A stretch of 64,000 nucleotides of DNA. Source: Thiorhodospira sibirica ATCC 700588 (GTDB lineage: Bacteria; Pseudomonadota; Gammaproteobacteria; Ectothiorhodospirales; Ectothiorhodospiraceae). The number at the start of each line of letters is the position of its first letter. Position 1 is the stretch's first letter. Location: the NCBI RefSeq assembly GCF_000227725.2, contig NZ_MU255056.1, forward strand, positions 1,672,884-1,736,883, written 5' to 3'. The notes beneath the pieces are model-generated. The model was not told the origin of the DNA and did not search any database. It saw nothing but the letters and a program-made list of their open reading frames with translations. This document shows positions 39,067-49,138 of this stretch, piece by piece. The position numbers and the translations under genes were made by a program.

Positions 39067-42000
39067 ATGTCTGAGTTTGCCGCACGCCCTGCCCATTCAT
39101 CCCGGCCCAAGCCGTTGCTGACGCGGCTGATGATTCCGCTGGCTACTTTACTGGTGGCGCTGTTGTCGGGGAGCGGGGTGTTATTGTGGCAGGCGCACCA
39201 GCAACGTCTGACGGAGCATCATCGCTATTATCTGGCGGATCGACGGCTGGAGTTGCAAAAGTCGATGGTGCATCAGGTGAAGGGTCTGGCCAGCAGTTTG
39301 CAGGTGATGGTTGCCGATACCCGCCTGCAGCAGGCCTTACAGGCGCGAGACCGTGAGCGGCTGTTGGCGGATTGGGCAGAGGTGTTCGCGGCCCTCCGGC
39401 AGGCCAATGCGATCACCCACCTGTATTTTTTTGATGTCGAGCGCATCTGCCTGCTGCGGGTGCATAATCCCCCGCATTATGGGGATCGCATTGAGCGTTT
39501 CACTGCCCGCAGTGCCGAGGCCAGTGGGCAGTTGGCCTATGGTATTGAGCTGGGGCCGCTGAGTACCTTCACCCTGCGCGTGGTGCAGCCGGTGTTTGTT
39601 GCAGGCCAGCTCATCGGCTATGTGGAGCTGGGGCGGGAGATTGAGGATGTGCTGGCCGGTTTGCACAGCCGCGACGGGGATGAAGCCGGGGTTTTCATTC
39701 ACAAGCGCCATCTACAGCGGGAGCGTTTCGAGGCCGGGATGCAGCGCCTGCAAAGGCCCACTGACTGGCATCAGCTCGCTGAGTATGCACAAATTTATGC
39801 CTCCACGCCTTGGCTGGCTGAGGTCTTGATTCAGCTCAACGCCTCAAACCTCAATCCGTCTTCACACCTGCCGCTGTATGGTGATCTTGTTGAGCCGCTG
39901 TCATCCCTGGAAAACCCCTGGCTTGCATTGCAAGATCAGCTCCCCGGCGAGCGTTATATGACGCTGACACGCAACGGGCAAAGCTGGCAGGTCTTGTTGT
40001 CGCCATTGCGCGATGCGGGGGGGCATTACATCGGCAAACTGCTGGTTTTGCATGATATTACTGCTGTACAGCAACATTTCCACCGCCAGCTGCTGGTTTT
40101 TGCCGGGGCAGGCGGGGTGTTACTGCTATGTCTGCTGGCCTTTGTGTTTGCCTTATTGCGCAAAACCGATCAACACATCCGCGCCCAGCACCATGAACTG
40201 GAACAAAGTGAGGCGCGGCTAGCGCGTTCCCAGGAGATTGCGCATGTCGGCAGCTGGGAGCTGGAGGTAGCAACCGGACAATTGCGCTGGTCAGATGAGA
40301 TTTACCGTATCTTTGGTTTGCAACCGCAGCATTTCGATGCCACCTATGCGGCCTTCCTGGAGGCGGTGCATCCGCAGGACCGCCAGCGCGTCGATCAGGC
40401 CTATCAGGACTCGCTGCACGGCGCTCAGGACTATGAAATTGAGCATCGCGTGATCCGCGCCGACACCCAGGCACTGCGCTATGTTTATGAAAAATGCCAG
40501 CATGAGTGTGATGCAACGGGGCAGATCGTGCGCTCTGTCGGGATGGTGCAAGACATCACCGAGCGCAAACAGGCCGAGTTGGACCGCCAGCATACTGCAA
40601 CCGTGTTACGGGCCATTCTCAATGCTACCGATGAGGGGATTTTGGCGGTGGATGGGCAGGGCGCCTTGCTGTTTACCAACGAGCGTTTCCTGCGACTGTG
40701 GCGTTTATCGCCGGTACGCCTGCAATATGAGGATAAGGCGCAGTTGTTGGCCTATGCCGCGCAGCAGCTGGTAGACCCGGAGGCCTTTTTAACCCTGATC
40801 AATGAACGCCATCGCGGTGAGATCAGCCGTCTGGACGTGATTCATTTTCAGGATGGGCGCGTCTATGAGTGCTATTCCTGCCCGATGTATCTGGGCGAAC
40901 AGCGCGGGCGCGTGTGGTCATTTCGTGATGTCAGTCGCCGCCAGCAAACCGAGGAGGCCTTGCTGCAAAACAACCGCCAGCTCGAAACCGCCATTGCCCG
41001 TGCCAATGAACTGGCCAGCAAGGCTGAACAGGCCAATATTGCCAAAAGCCATTTTCTCGCCAATATGAGCCATGAAATCCGCACACCGATGAATGGTGTC
41101 ATCGGCATGACGGGCTTGCTTTTGGACACAGAACTCAATACCGAACAGCGCCGCTATGCTGAAATCGTACACACCAGTGCAGACGCTTTACTGACGCTGA
41201 TCAATGATATTCTGGACTTTTCCAAAATCGAGGCGCACCGCCTGGATCTGGAAATGCTGGATTTCAACCTGCTGGAACTGCTGGAGGATTTTGCCGCTAC
41301 GCTGGCGGTGCGGGCCCATGAAAAGGGGCTGGAATTATTGTGTTTTGCCGATCCCAATGTGCCAACCCAGGTGCGGGGCGACCCCGGACGTTTGCGCCAG
41401 ATCCTGACCAATCTGGTCAGCAATGCCATCAAATTCACCCAGCAGGGCGAGGTCGTCGTGCGCGTGTTTTTAATGGCCCAAACCGCCCAGGAATGCACCC
41501 TGCATTTCTCCGTGCGCGACACCGGCATCGGCATTCCCGAGGAAAAACAAGACATTCTGTTTGAAAAATTCACCCAGGTGGACGCCTCTACCACCCGCCG
41601 TTATGGCGGCACCGGTCTGGGGCTGGCGATTTCCAAACAACTGGCTGAACTGATGGGCGGTGAAATCGGCTTGCACAGCCAGGAAGAAAACGGTTCGACC
41701 TTCTGGTTTACCGTCTGTCTGGGCAAACAGGAACAGGGCCAGGCAGAGATACAAGCACAAGGTAACCCCGATTTGCACGGGGTGCGCATTCTGGTGGTGG
41801 ATGACAACGCCACCAACCGCGAAATTTTGATCACCCGGCTCAATCTGTGGGGCATGCGGGTCAGCGATTATGCCGACGCGCTCAGCGCGCTGGAAGCACT
41901 CAAACAGGCGGTCAGCGTACACAAAGACCCGTTTAAACTGGCGATCATTGACATGCAAATGCCCGAAATGGACGGCGAAACCCTGGGCACCCTGATCAAA

Positions 42001-43098
42001 AGCGATGCCAGCTTACAAAGCCTTAAGACCATCATGTTGACCTCGCTGGGGATGCGTGGCGATGCCAAACGCTTTGAGCAAGCCGGATTTTCTGCCTACA
42101 TCACCAAACCGCTGCGCCACCTTGAGCTGTTTAATGTGCTCTCTGACCTGATGGCAGAAGGGCCACAGACACAATCACGCCGCATCCTGACCCGTGAGCG
42201 GCCTGCCCAGATGCCACAACATCATTTCAATGTGCAGGCCCGCATCCTTCTGGCTGAGGACAACATCACCAACCAAAAAGTCGCCCTGAGTATCCTCAAG
42301 CGCCTGGGCCTTAAAGCCGACACGGTAGCTGACGGCGCCGAAGTGCTGGTCGCTTTGAAAACCATCCCCTACGACCTGGTGTTGATGGATGTGCAGATGC
42401 CGGTCATGGATGGTCTTGCCGCCACCCGCGCCATCCGCGACCCGCAGACCCCGGTGTTTAATCATGCCATCCCGATCATCGCCATGACCGCCCATGCCAT
42501 GCAGGGCGACCGCGAGCGCTGCCTGCAAGCGGGCATGAACGACTATGTGCCCAAGCCTGTCAGCGCCACCATTTTAGCCGAAGCGCTCAAGCGCTGGCTG
42601 CCTGCACAGGACTCCACCAAGGCGCCGGCCGGCGGCGCTGCGGCGGAAGATGAAACCGCGCTACCCGCCACAGCCACCACACCCAGCGACGACGATCATG
42701 CTGAAACAGCATATGTGCAAACCTGTTCAGCCGGTTTGAGCGAGGCCCTGCAAGCCCCGCTGTTTGATCGCGTCGATCTGTTATTGCGCATGATGGACGA
42801 TGAACAACTTGCCTATTGGGTTATTCAGGACTTTCTGCAGGACACTCCCGCCGAACTGGCCCAATTACAGCAGTATTGCGAGGCCGAAGACCTCAAGGAA
42901 ATCAAACGCCAGGCTCATTCCATCAAAGGCTCAGCCGCCAACGTCGCCGCCAAACGCCTGCAAGCCGTTGCCTTTATCATGGAACAGGCCGCTGACGTCG
43001 GCGACCTCGCAGCAGCACAACGCCTGTTACCCGAAATCATGCAACAATTCAATGCCGTACAAACGATATTACGCGCCCAGCCGGTGAGTCCTTCGTAG
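39067..43098 (+). CDS. membrane hybrid histidine kinase with two receivers and Hpt
   Basis: A 1343-residue sensor. Two membrane helices (about 22-42 and 340-362) bracket a ~295-residue periplasmic domain of double-Cache-like type ([17 protein letters not shown]). Then two PAS/PAC domains (about 385-630), HisKA with [19 protein letters not shown] (His near 668), HATPase ([19 protein letters not shown]), receiver 1 ([10 protein letters not shown], phospho-Asp in [11 protein letters not shown], about 960), receiver 2 ([26 protein letters not shown], about 1107) and a C-terminal Hpt with [12 protein letters not shown] (about 1282). This BarA/TorS-like tripartite phosphorelay should feed a separate response regulator not in the window. 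Signal unknown. Confidence 0.93.
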   Translation: MSEFAARPAHSSRPKPLLTRLMIPLATLLVALLSGSGVLLWQAHQQRLTEHHRYYLADRRLELQKSMVHQVKGLASSLQVMVADTRLQQALQARDRERLLADWAEVFAALRQANAITHLYFFDVERICLLRVHNPPHYGDRIERFTARSAEASGQLAYGIELGPLSTFTLRVVQPVFVAGQLIGYVELGREIEDVLAGLHSRDGDEAGVFIHKRHLQRERFEAGMQRLQRPTDWHQLAEYAQIYASTPWLAEVLIQLNASNLNPSSHLPLYGDLVEPLSSLENPWLALQDQLPGERYMTLTRNGQSWQVLLSPLRDAGGHYIGKLLVLHDITAVQQHFHRQLLVFAGAGGVLLLCLLAFVFALLRKTDQHIRAQHHELEQSEARLARSQEIAHVGSWELEVATGQLRWSDEIYRIFGLQPQHFDATYAAFLEAVHPQDRQRVDQAYQDSLHGAQDYEIEHRVIRADTQALRYVYEKCQHECDATGQIVRSVGMVQDITERKQAELDRQHTATVLRAILNATDEGILAVDGQGALLFTNERFLRLWRLSPVRLQYEDKAQLLAYAAQQLVDPEAFLTLINERHRGEISRLDVIHFQDGRVYECYSCPMYLGEQRGRVWSFRDVSRRQQTEEALLQNNRQLETAIARANELASKAEQANIAKSHFLANMSHEIRTPMNGVIGMTGLLLDTELNTEQRRYAEIVHTSADALLTLINDILDFSKIEAHRLDLEMLDFNLLELLEDFAATLAVRAHEKGLELLCFADPNVPTQVRGDPGRLRQILTNLVSNAIKFTQQGEVVVRVFLMAQTAQECTLHFSVRDTGIGIPEEKQDILFEKFTQVDASTTRRYGGTGLGLAISKQLAELMGGEIGLHSQEENGSTFWFTVCLGKQEQGQAEIQAQGNPDLHGVRILVVDDNATNREILITRLNLWGMRVSDYADALSALEALKQAVSVHKDPFKLAIIDMQMPEMDGETLGTLIKSDASLQSLKTIMLTSLGMRGDAKRFEQAGFSAYITKPLRHLELFNVLSDLMAEGPQTQSRRILTRERPAQMPQHHFNVQARILLAEDNITNQKVALSILKRLGLKADTVADGAEVLVALKTIPYDLVLMDVQMPVMDGLAATRAIRDPQTPVFNHAIPIIAMTAHAMQGDRERCLQAGMNDYVPKPVSATILAEALKRWLPAQDSTKAPAGGAAAEDETALPATATTPSDDDHAETAYVQTCSAGLSEALQAPLFDRVDLLLRMMDDEQLAYWVIQDFLQDTPAELAQLQQYCEAEDLKEIKRQAHSIKGSAANVAAKRLQAVAFIMEQAADVGDLAAAQRLLPEIMQQFNAVQTILRAQPVSPS

Positions 43099-43155
43099 GT
43101 CAAGGGCGAGTCGGGAATGGCTACTGGTATGTTGTGAGGCTGCTGGAGGTGCTTT

Positions 43156-44190
43156 TTAGTCTTGCCGTGACGTTGCATCGCGTGCGGGGCTTTTTTCCTT
43201 TGCCTGTTCTTCGCGTTCAATGCGATCCAGTTCGGCGTCCATCGCCTCCGGGCTTAAGGGGGTATACTCAAAGCGCTTGCTCGCCTGGGCGGTGTTATGT
43301 TCGGCCATCTGATCCCAGCCCTGGGTGTTGATATCCGGCGCGGGATTTTCTGAATGTGTGGTGCGCCCAAAGCCTGCTCCCGTACCAGGGCCTGACGGCG
43401 GCGGTTCGTCATCCGGGTCCTCGGCGGCCTCGGCTTCATCAGGGCGGCGCTTGATCATTACTCGCGACAGTAACAGGCCGATCTCAAACAGCACCCACAC
43501 CGGCAAGGCCAGCAAGGTTTGCGAGATGATGTCTGGAGGGGTCAGCAGCATTCCGATCACAAAGGCCCCGACAATCACATAAGGGCGCTTGGCCGCCAGT
43601 TTTTGCGGGGTGGTCAGGCCCATCCACACCAGCAAGATGGTGGCAATCGGAACCTCAAAGGCAATCCCGAAGGCCAGAAACAGCAGGATGATGAAATCCA
43701 GATAACGGCCAATATCGGTCATCACCGCCACGCCCTCCGGGGCGGTGGAGGTAAAGAAGGCAAATATCAGCGGGAACACCACGAAATATGCAAAGGCCAT
43801 GCCCACATAAAACAGCAGGGTGCTGGAGGCAATCAGCGGCAGCGCAATGCTGCGCTCATGCTGATATAAGCCTGGTGCGACAAAGGCCCAGACCTGATAC
43901 AGCAGATAGGGAATCGCCAGGATAATGGATAGCATCAGCACCAATTTGAAGGGGATCAAAAAAGGTGCCGCCACATCAATGGCGATCATGCTGTTACCTT
44001 CAGGCAGATGCGCCATCAAAGGCTCGGCAACGAAGCTGTAGATAGGGTTGGCAAAGGGCGCCAGGGCGATAAAAATCACCAGCACGCCGAGTACCATCCG
44101 TAACAGGCGTGTACGCAGCTCCAGCAGATGGGAAAGCAGGGTGCCTTCACCTTCAGTGGCGTTGGCTTGGGGGTCTTTTTCGGGCGGCAT
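43156..44190 (-). CDS. tatC: Sec-independent protein translocase TatC
   Basis: TatC is the substrate receptor of the twin-arginine translocon. The 344-residue protein has six membrane helices and the family motifs LLSHLLELRTRLLR (with conserved Glu), PFLIPFKLVLMLSI, AIPYLLYQVWAFVAPGLYQHER and FGIAFEVPIATILLVWMGL. The conserved core ends near residue 245; a ~95-residue hydrophilic, charged C-terminal tail follows (PDDEPPPSGPGTGAG), longer than in most TatC. The TatB stop is directly adjacent. Confidence 0.95.
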   Translation of the reverse strand: MPPEKDPQANATEGEGTLLSHLLELRTRLLRMVLGVLVIFIALAPFANPIYSFVAEPLMAHLPEGNSMIAIDVAAPFLIPFKLVLMLSIILAIPYLLYQVWAFVAPGLYQHERSIALPLIASSTLLFYVGMAFAYFVVFPLIFAFFTSTAPEGVAVMTDIGRYLDFIILLFLAFGIAFEVPIATILLVWMGLTTPQKLAAKRPYVIVGAFVIGMLLTPPDIISQTLLALPVWVLFEIGLLLSRVMIKRRPDEAEAAEDPDDEPPPSGPGTGAGFGRTTHSENPAPDINTQGWDQMAEHNTAQASKRFEYTPLSPEAMDAELDRIEREEQAKEKSPARDATSRQD

Positions 44191-44604
44191 CTAGGGTGGC
44201 GAGTCGGGCAGGCGCGATGCTGCAGGAGGTTGTGCGGCCTTGGAAGAAGATATCTCAGGCGCTGAACCGGCCTGCGATTCGGCGGCCTTGGATGACTTGT
44301 CGTGTGATGCGTCGCTATGCATCAATTGCGTGGTCTGATCTACTTCCTCGCGCAGGGTCTGTTCGGTATCGCGAAACATTTGCTTGAGTTCGCGGATTTC
44401 CTGGTCTTGTTGTTGTAGCAGGCGTTTGAGCTCCTCCGTTTGCAGCTCGCGCTCAATGTCTGAGCGGGCACTGGAGACAAAACGGCGGATATTGGCCACC
44501 CAGCGCCCGGCCTCACGCGCAAGCCCTGGCAAACGCTCTGGCCCTACAATCAGCAAGGCCAGCACCGCAATGATGGTGATTTCCCAAAAGCCAATATCAA
44601 ACAT
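44191..44604 (-). CDS. tatB: Sec-independent protein translocase TatB
   Basis: TatB forms the receptor complex with TatC. The 137-residue product has the family start MFDIGFWEITIIAVLALLIVGPERLPGL (in pieces: FDIGFWEI, VGPERLPGLAREAGRW) with the conserved Glu and GPERLP hinge, an amphipathic helix and a charged tail. Stop and tatC start abut. Order tatA-tatB-tatC is canonical. Confidence 0.95.
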   Translation of the reverse strand: MFDIGFWEITIIAVLALLIVGPERLPGLAREAGRWVANIRRFVSSARSDIERELQTEELKRLLQQQDQEIRELKQMFRDTEQTLREEVDQTTQLMHSDASHDKSSKAAESQAGSAPEISSSKAAQPPAASRLPDSPP

Positions 44605-44638
44605 AGATGCGGCGCGTTAGGCCGGATAGGCGTGCGGG

Positions 44639-44989
44639 TTAAATGGAACGATGATCATGTGATCCATGCGGGGCTTGCTGCGCTGCCGGGGAGGCGACAT
44701 GGGTTGCCTCGGCATCAATGATTCGTCCGGGTTTTTCTTCCATCTGTGCCGGGCCTTTAGGGGCCTCACCGCCTGCAGTGCTTGTGGTCGTGTTATCACC
44801 CGCTGCTTGCGCCTTGGCGCTCTGGCTATCATCCTTATCCTCACCGCCTTCGCGTAAGGATTGACGAAAGTTTTTAATCGCATTCCCCAAATCACCACCC
44901 ATATTGCGCAGTTTTTTGGTGCCAAACAGCAATACCACAATCAACAAGACGATCAACAACTGCCAGATGCTAATGCCACCAATACCCAT
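44639..44989 (-). CDS. tatA: Sec-independent protein translocase TatA
   Basis: TatA forms the export pore of the twin-arginine system. 116 residues: [20 protein letters not shown] helix, [20 protein letters not shown] (FGxKKL hinge and amphipathic helix), then a low-complexity charged tail. Slightly longer than the usual 70-90 residues owing to the tail. It starts 53 nt from hisE. Confidence 0.95.
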   Translation of the reverse strand: MGIGGISIWQLLIVLLIVVLLFGTKKLRNMGGDLGNAIKNFRQSLREGGEDKDDSQSAKAQAAGDNTTTSTAGGEAPKGPAQMEEKPGRIIDAEATHVASPAAQQAPHGSHDHRSI

Positions 44990-45042
44990 GGTCGCGATAC
45001 CTCATGAAAAGGATTGAGAAAGGATTGCCGTCACTGTGGCGT

Positions 45043-45381
45043 TTATGGGGTGCGCGATGCCTTTTCGTCAAGCCCCGACAGGCCGAAACGTCGCGCCAGC
45101 TCAGCCAGCACCTGTTGATGATCCAGTCCTTGATGGGCTAGCAATACCAAGGTATGAAACCACAGGTCTGCCATCTCATAAATCAGCGCATCCGGGTCAG
45201 GATTTTTGGCGGCGATAATGGTTTCGCTGGCTTCTTCGCCGATTTTTTTCAGGATGCTATCCAGCCCCTTGGCATACAAAGACGCTACATAAGAGGTCTC
45301 GGGCGCCGCATGGCGACGCGCTTCAAGCACCTCGCTTAAGCGGCTGAGAATGGCCTCGGGATGCTGCGGATTCGTGCTCAT
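45043..45381 (-). CDS. hisE: phosphoribosyl-ATP pyrophosphatase
   Basis: HisE removes pyrophosphate from PR-ATP, step 2 of histidine synthesis. 112 residues with the MazG-like motifs: [26 protein letters not shown] (in part: [14 protein letters not shown], metal-binding Glu residues) and [21 protein letters not shown]. The start overlaps the hisI stop (ATGA). The hisI-hisE-tatABC order is common in gammaproteobacteria. Confidence 0.95.
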   Translation of the reverse strand: MSTNPQHPEAILSRLSEVLEARRHAAPETSYVASLYAKGLDSILKKIGEEASETIIAAKNPDPDALIYEMADLWFHTLVLLAHQGLDHQQVLAELARRFGLSGLDEKASRTP

Positions 45382-45785
45382 ATCGTGGGCTTCACCGATG
45401 AATAAATATCTGCCGGATCTTTAAGAACCGGGTCTACGCTGTGCCACTGCCCATGTTCAAGACGGCGGTAAAAACAATGCGCCCGGCCCGTATGACAGGC
45501 GATGCCATCGATTTGTTCGACCCTTAACAGCAGCGCATCCCCATCACAATCCAGACGCAGCTCATGCACGCGCTGCACATGGCCTGAGCTTTCGCCTTTA
45601 TGCCATAGCCGCTGACGTGACCGCGACCAGTAAACCGCCTCGCCACGTTCTACGGTATGTGCCAGGGCTTCGCGGTTCATCCAGGCCAGCATCAACACAT
45701 GCTGACTGAGGTGATCCTGAGCAATCACAGGAATCAGACCCTCCGGATTCCAGTGTATCTGTTCAAGCCATTGCGGTGAAGGCAT
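45378..45785 (-). CDS. hisI: phosphoribosyl-AMP cyclohydrolase
   Basis: HisI opens the adenine ring of PR-AMP, step 3 of histidine synthesis. Motifs: [46 protein letters not shown] and the Zn/Mg site [23 protein letters not shown] (quoted family cores). I start at ATG 45785 (MPSPQWLEQ) because AAGGAG lies 6 nt upstream; the frame is open 21 nt further. ~135 residues. Confidence 0.93.
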   Translation of the reverse strand: MPSPQWLEQIHWNPEGLIPVIAQDHLSQHVLMLAWMNREALAHTVERGEAVYWSRSRQRLWHKGESSGHVQRVHELRLDCDGDALLLRVEQIDGIACHTGRAHCFYRRLEHGQWHSVDPVLKDPADIYSSVKPTI

Positions 45786-45812
45786 ACCGACTCCTTGCAT
45801 AAGCATAACCGC

Positions 45813-46748
45813 CTAGATTTTGGCAATCCGGGAGATCAAGGCCTGCAAAACCTCCTCCGCCTGCTCATTGGCGACCTGACAGGTGCCTGCATTGGCATGT
45901 CCGCCACCGCCGTATTCAAGCATCAGCTCGCCAATGTTGACCGTACTGTTGCGGTTAAGAATGGATTTACCCACCGCAAACACGGTGTTTTGCTGTTTGA
46001 GTCCCCACATCACATGAATCGAGACGGTGCATTGCGGATACAGCGCATAAATCATGAAACGGTTGCCGGCGTAAATGGTTTCCTGCTCGCGCAGATCCAG
46101 CACCACCAGATCACCGTGTACAGTGGCGCAGTCGTGAAGCTGTTGCTTGAACTGCGCCTCCTGATTGAAATACAGCTCGGAACGCTCCTTGACATCCGGC
46201 AGGTCCAAAATCTGGGTAATGGAGTGCAAGCGACAGTAGTCAATCAGCTCCATCATTAGCTGATAGTTGGAGATGGTGAAGTCGCGAAAGCGCCCTAAGC
46301 CGGTGCGTGCATCCATCAAAAAATTCAGCAACACCCAGTCCGTGGGATTAAGAATTTCCTCACGGCTGAACTGCGCAGCATCCGCCTTATCCACCGCAAT
46401 CATCATCTCATCAGAGATACTGGGAAATTTTTCCTTGCCGCCATAATAGTTATACACCACACGCGCCGCAGAGGGGGCACTGGCATCAATGATGTAATTA
46501 TCCCTGGCACCCTGATTGCGCAGCGTCTCGCTAAGGTGATGATCAAACACCAGGTGCGCGGACTCGACATAAGGCAAATTGGTGGTAATGTCGCGCCCGG
46601 TGATCTCAATCTTGCCATCTTGCATATCCTTGGGATGGACAAACTTAATATCATCAATCAGATCCAGCTCATTGAGCAGCACGGCGCAGACCAGCCCATC
46701 AAAATCACTGCGCGTCACCAATCGGTATTTGTGTGTATGTGTAGCCAT
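45813..46748 (-). CDS. DHH-family phosphoesterase
   Basis: A 311-residue DHH/DHHA1 protein. Metal-binding motifs: TRSDFDGLVCAVLL (DFDG in place of the more common DxDG), VFDHHLSET (DHH) and the DHHA1 GGGGHANAGTCQ near the C-terminus. Members are annotated as exopolyphosphatase-like or nanoRNase-like; which substrate applies here cannot be told. It reads in the same direction as hisI and lies 27 nt upstream of it. Confidence 0.88.
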   Translation of the reverse strand: MATHTHKYRLVTRSDFDGLVCAVLLNELDLIDDIKFVHPKDMQDGKIEITGRDITTNLPYVESAHLVFDHHLSETLRNQGARDNYIIDASAPSAARVVYNYYGGKEKFPSISDEMMIAVDKADAAQFSREEILNPTDWVLLNFLMDARTGLGRFRDFTISNYQLMMELIDYCRLHSITQILDLPDVKERSELYFNQEAQFKQQLHDCATVHGDLVVLDLREQETIYAGNRFMIYALYPQCTVSIHVMWGLKQQNTVFAVGKSILNRNSTVNIGELMLEYGGGGHANAGTCQVANEQAEEVLQALISRIAKI

Positions 46749-47412
46749 GACGCTCCCGCTTATGTATTTAATTGATTTTTCTAGTCATTACCTATACAGG
46801 TACCTACAGGAAAGTTTTGCCAGGCAGTACCCATCCCACCACCCCGGTGGACAAACTGTCCTGTAGATAACCGCGCTAGTCTAGCAAAGCCTTGGCGTAT
46901 CTGCACAGCCATGATGCCAGGCATGGCATGATAAAAGCCCCTGCCGTAGCGCATTCAAGATGCTGTGAGGCGGCGGTTTCTCGGCACGCATCGTTTCTTG
47001 TTTCTCCAATGCCTGGCAAGAATGCCCGGATGCGCAAAATGGCGCTGGCTATCTACAGGACGATCCGTTATACTTGCGCCCAGTTGTGCAATTGCAGCAT
47101 TCGGTCTAGTTTAAAAATATCTCCCCTAGGTTTACGCCTAGATCTAACCGAGGGACTGTACACACAGCCCCATCGCCTCCGACCTGCCCTTCGAACTCCA
47201 TACGTTCATTTGACCGTTTGGCATCGCGAAAACCGGTTGGTGCCGATGTGCGTGATGCCCGCATGGGTTCACGCCCCAAGCCCATCGAAGTATCTCCATG
47301 ACCGGGTTATGCCTTGGTCCTTGATGCCGCGATGTTTCTAAAGCCTGTCATTTTACGGGCAATGGTCTGGTGTGCGCTTGTTTCGCCAGAACAAACGAGG
47401 AATCTTGTATCT
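46749..47412. promoter_or_regulatory. 664-bp gap: divergent promoters and long rhlE leader
   Basis: No gene I can support. A plausible rhlE promoter has TATACT at 47069-47074 with a weak -35 about 17 nt upstream, which gives a leader of ~330 nt. Several short palindromes occur (for example GATGCCAGGCATGGCATGAT region at 46914-46933). Long structured leaders are known for cold-inducible DEAD-box helicase genes. The DHH gene promoter must also lie in its left part. Confidence 0.3.
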
Positions 47413-48750
47413 ATGAGTTTTGAATCACTTGGTCTTGAAAATGCCCTGCTGTCCGCCATCGAAGCGACCGGCTATACCACCCCAACCCCAGTACAAATTC
47501 AGGCCATTCCAGCGGCGCTGACCGGGGCGGATTTGTTGGTGTCTTCGCATACGGGCAGTGGCAAGACCGCCGCTTTTACCTTGCCGTGCCTGCAACGCTT
47601 GATTGAGCAACGCGCTCAACCGGGCAGCGGTCCTCGGGTGTTGGTGTTGACGCCAACGCGTGAGCTGGCACAGCAGGTAGAAAAAGCGGTCAAGACCTAC
47701 GGGCGCAAACTGCGCTGGCTGAATACCGCCTGCCTGGTCGGTGGCGCGCCCTTTATTGCACAGGCCAAACAACTGTCGCGTCCGGTGGATGTGGTTGTGG
47801 CCACGCCAGGACGTTTGATTGACCATCTCAATCGCCGCAAGCTCAAGCTTAGCGATGTGCAGATGTTAATTCTGGACGAAGCCGACCGCATGTTGGACAT
47901 GGGTTTTGCCGAGGACATTGAAACCATCGTCGCGGCCACTCCGCAGGATCGTCAGACCCTGTTGTTTTCCGCAACGCTGGATGGTGTCGTTGGCAATCTG
48001 GCACGCAAGCTCACCACCGATGCACAACGCATCGAGATTGCCCCGGCGCAAGAGCGTTCCGGTAATATCGAACAGCGCTTATTGTTGGCCGATAACCTGA
48101 CCCATAAGACCCGCTTGCTGGAATCGCTGCTGGAAAGCGATGATCTGCAACAGGCCGTGGTGTTTACGGCCACCAAACGCAGCGCCGATGAATTGTCCAT
48201 CAGTCTGCGTGAAAAAGGCTTTGCCGCCGATGCCTTGCATGGCGACATGCAACAGCGGGCACGCAATCGCACCCTGGATAAGTTGCGCAATGGGCGCATT
48301 TCGATTCTGGTGGCCACCGATGTCGCCGCACGCGGCATTGATGTCGCCGGGATCAGTCATGTGATCAACTTTGATCCGCCGCGTTGCGCAGAAGATTATG
48401 TCCATCGTATCGGGCGTACTGGGCGTGCAGGTCGTGATGGGATTGCGATTACCCTGAGTGGGCCGCGTGAAATCGGCGTGATTCGCGCCATTGAACGCTA
48501 TACCGGCAAATCCATTGAGGTGCATGTGATTGAAGGCTTGGAGCCGGTTTCGCGTGTTCCGTCCAGCCGCCGTCCACCGGCCGCTCGCGGTAAGCATCAT
48601 CACCACGGTAGCCGTGATCGCAGCGCACAGCCCAATGGCCGCAGCAGCTTTCGCAATGCCCGTCCCGGTAGCGGCAAAGGGCGCAGCAGCGCGCATGGCG
48701 GTGGTTATGCCCATGCCCGCTCTGCCACCCCCAAGGCGCAAACCGTTTAG
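47413..48750 (+). CDS. rhlE: DEAD-box RNA helicase, RhlE type
   Basis: ATP-dependent RNA helicase for ribosome assembly or RNA decay. The 445-residue product carries all motifs: Q motif (GYTTPTPVQIQAIPA), motif I SHTGSGKTAAF, Ia PTRELAQQV, motif II LDEADRMLDMGF, motif III FSATL, IV-VI including ATDVAARGIDVAGISHV and HRIGRTGRAGRDG. The C-terminal ~75 residues are basic, rich in G/R/H/S, for RNA contact. ATG 47413 (MSFESLGL) is the family start. Its stop overlaps the stop of the convergent flhB-like gene. Confidence 0.93.
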   Translation: MSFESLGLENALLSAIEATGYTTPTPVQIQAIPAALTGADLLVSSHTGSGKTAAFTLPCLQRLIEQRAQPGSGPRVLVLTPTRELAQQVEKAVKTYGRKLRWLNTACLVGGAPFIAQAKQLSRPVDVVVATPGRLIDHLNRRKLKLSDVQMLILDEADRMLDMGFAEDIETIVAATPQDRQTLLFSATLDGVVGNLARKLTTDAQRIEIAPAQERSGNIEQRLLLADNLTHKTRLLESLLESDDLQQAVVFTATKRSADELSISLREKGFAADALHGDMQQRARNRTLDKLRNGRISILVATDVAARGIDVAGISHVINFDPPRCAEDYVHRIGRTGRAGRDGIAITLSGPREIGVIRAIERYTGKSIEVHVIEGLEPVSRVPSSRRPPAARGKHHHHGSRDRSAQPNGRSSFRNARPGSGKGRSSAHGGGYAHARSATPKAQTV

Positions 48751-49103
48751 TCCTCTTGCACCTTGGGAATGAGCTCCCCACCGTCAGGCATGGTACGTCT
48801 GGCGGTATCCAGGGGATCATCCCAGGGTGTGCGTCCGCTGACAAAGTAGACAAAGGACAAAACCTCCGCAACGGCGATATAGAGATTTTCCGGAATCTCA
48901 TCGCCGAGCGGAATTTGCGCTAATGCCTGGGTCAGCAACGGATCTTCATGCACCGGCACCCCGTGTTCACGGGCAATCTCCAAAATACGCGCTGCTGTAT
49001 CATCAACCCCTTTAGCGGTCAAGCGCGGTGCGCTACCCGGTCCATCGTATTGCAGGGCAATGGCTTTGCGCGGTTTAGGGGTATCCTGTCGATCACCACT
49101 CAT
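48747..49103 (-). CDS. FlhB C-terminal-domain-like protein
   Basis: 118 residues matching the cytoplasmic C-terminal domain of the flagellar export switch protein FlhB: RKAIALQYDGPGSAPRLTAKG, ARILEIAREHGVPVHEDPLLTQALAQIPLGDEIPENLYIAVAEVLSFVY (in pieces). The autocleavage motif NPTH is replaced (YDGPG), as usual in these free-standing FlhB-like proteins. It is transcribed after fliK, 35 nt apart; FliK-FlhB interaction sets the hook-to-filament switch, so a shared role is likely. Confidence 0.88.
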   Translation of the reverse strand: MSGDRQDTPKPRKAIALQYDGPGSAPRLTAKGVDDTAARILEIAREHGVPVHEDPLLTQALAQIPLGDEIPENLYIAVAEVLSFVYFVSGRTPWDDPLDTARRTMPDGGELIPKVQED

Positions 49104-49138
49104 GATGTTTTTCTGCCATTTCCATGTTTAATCTGTAC

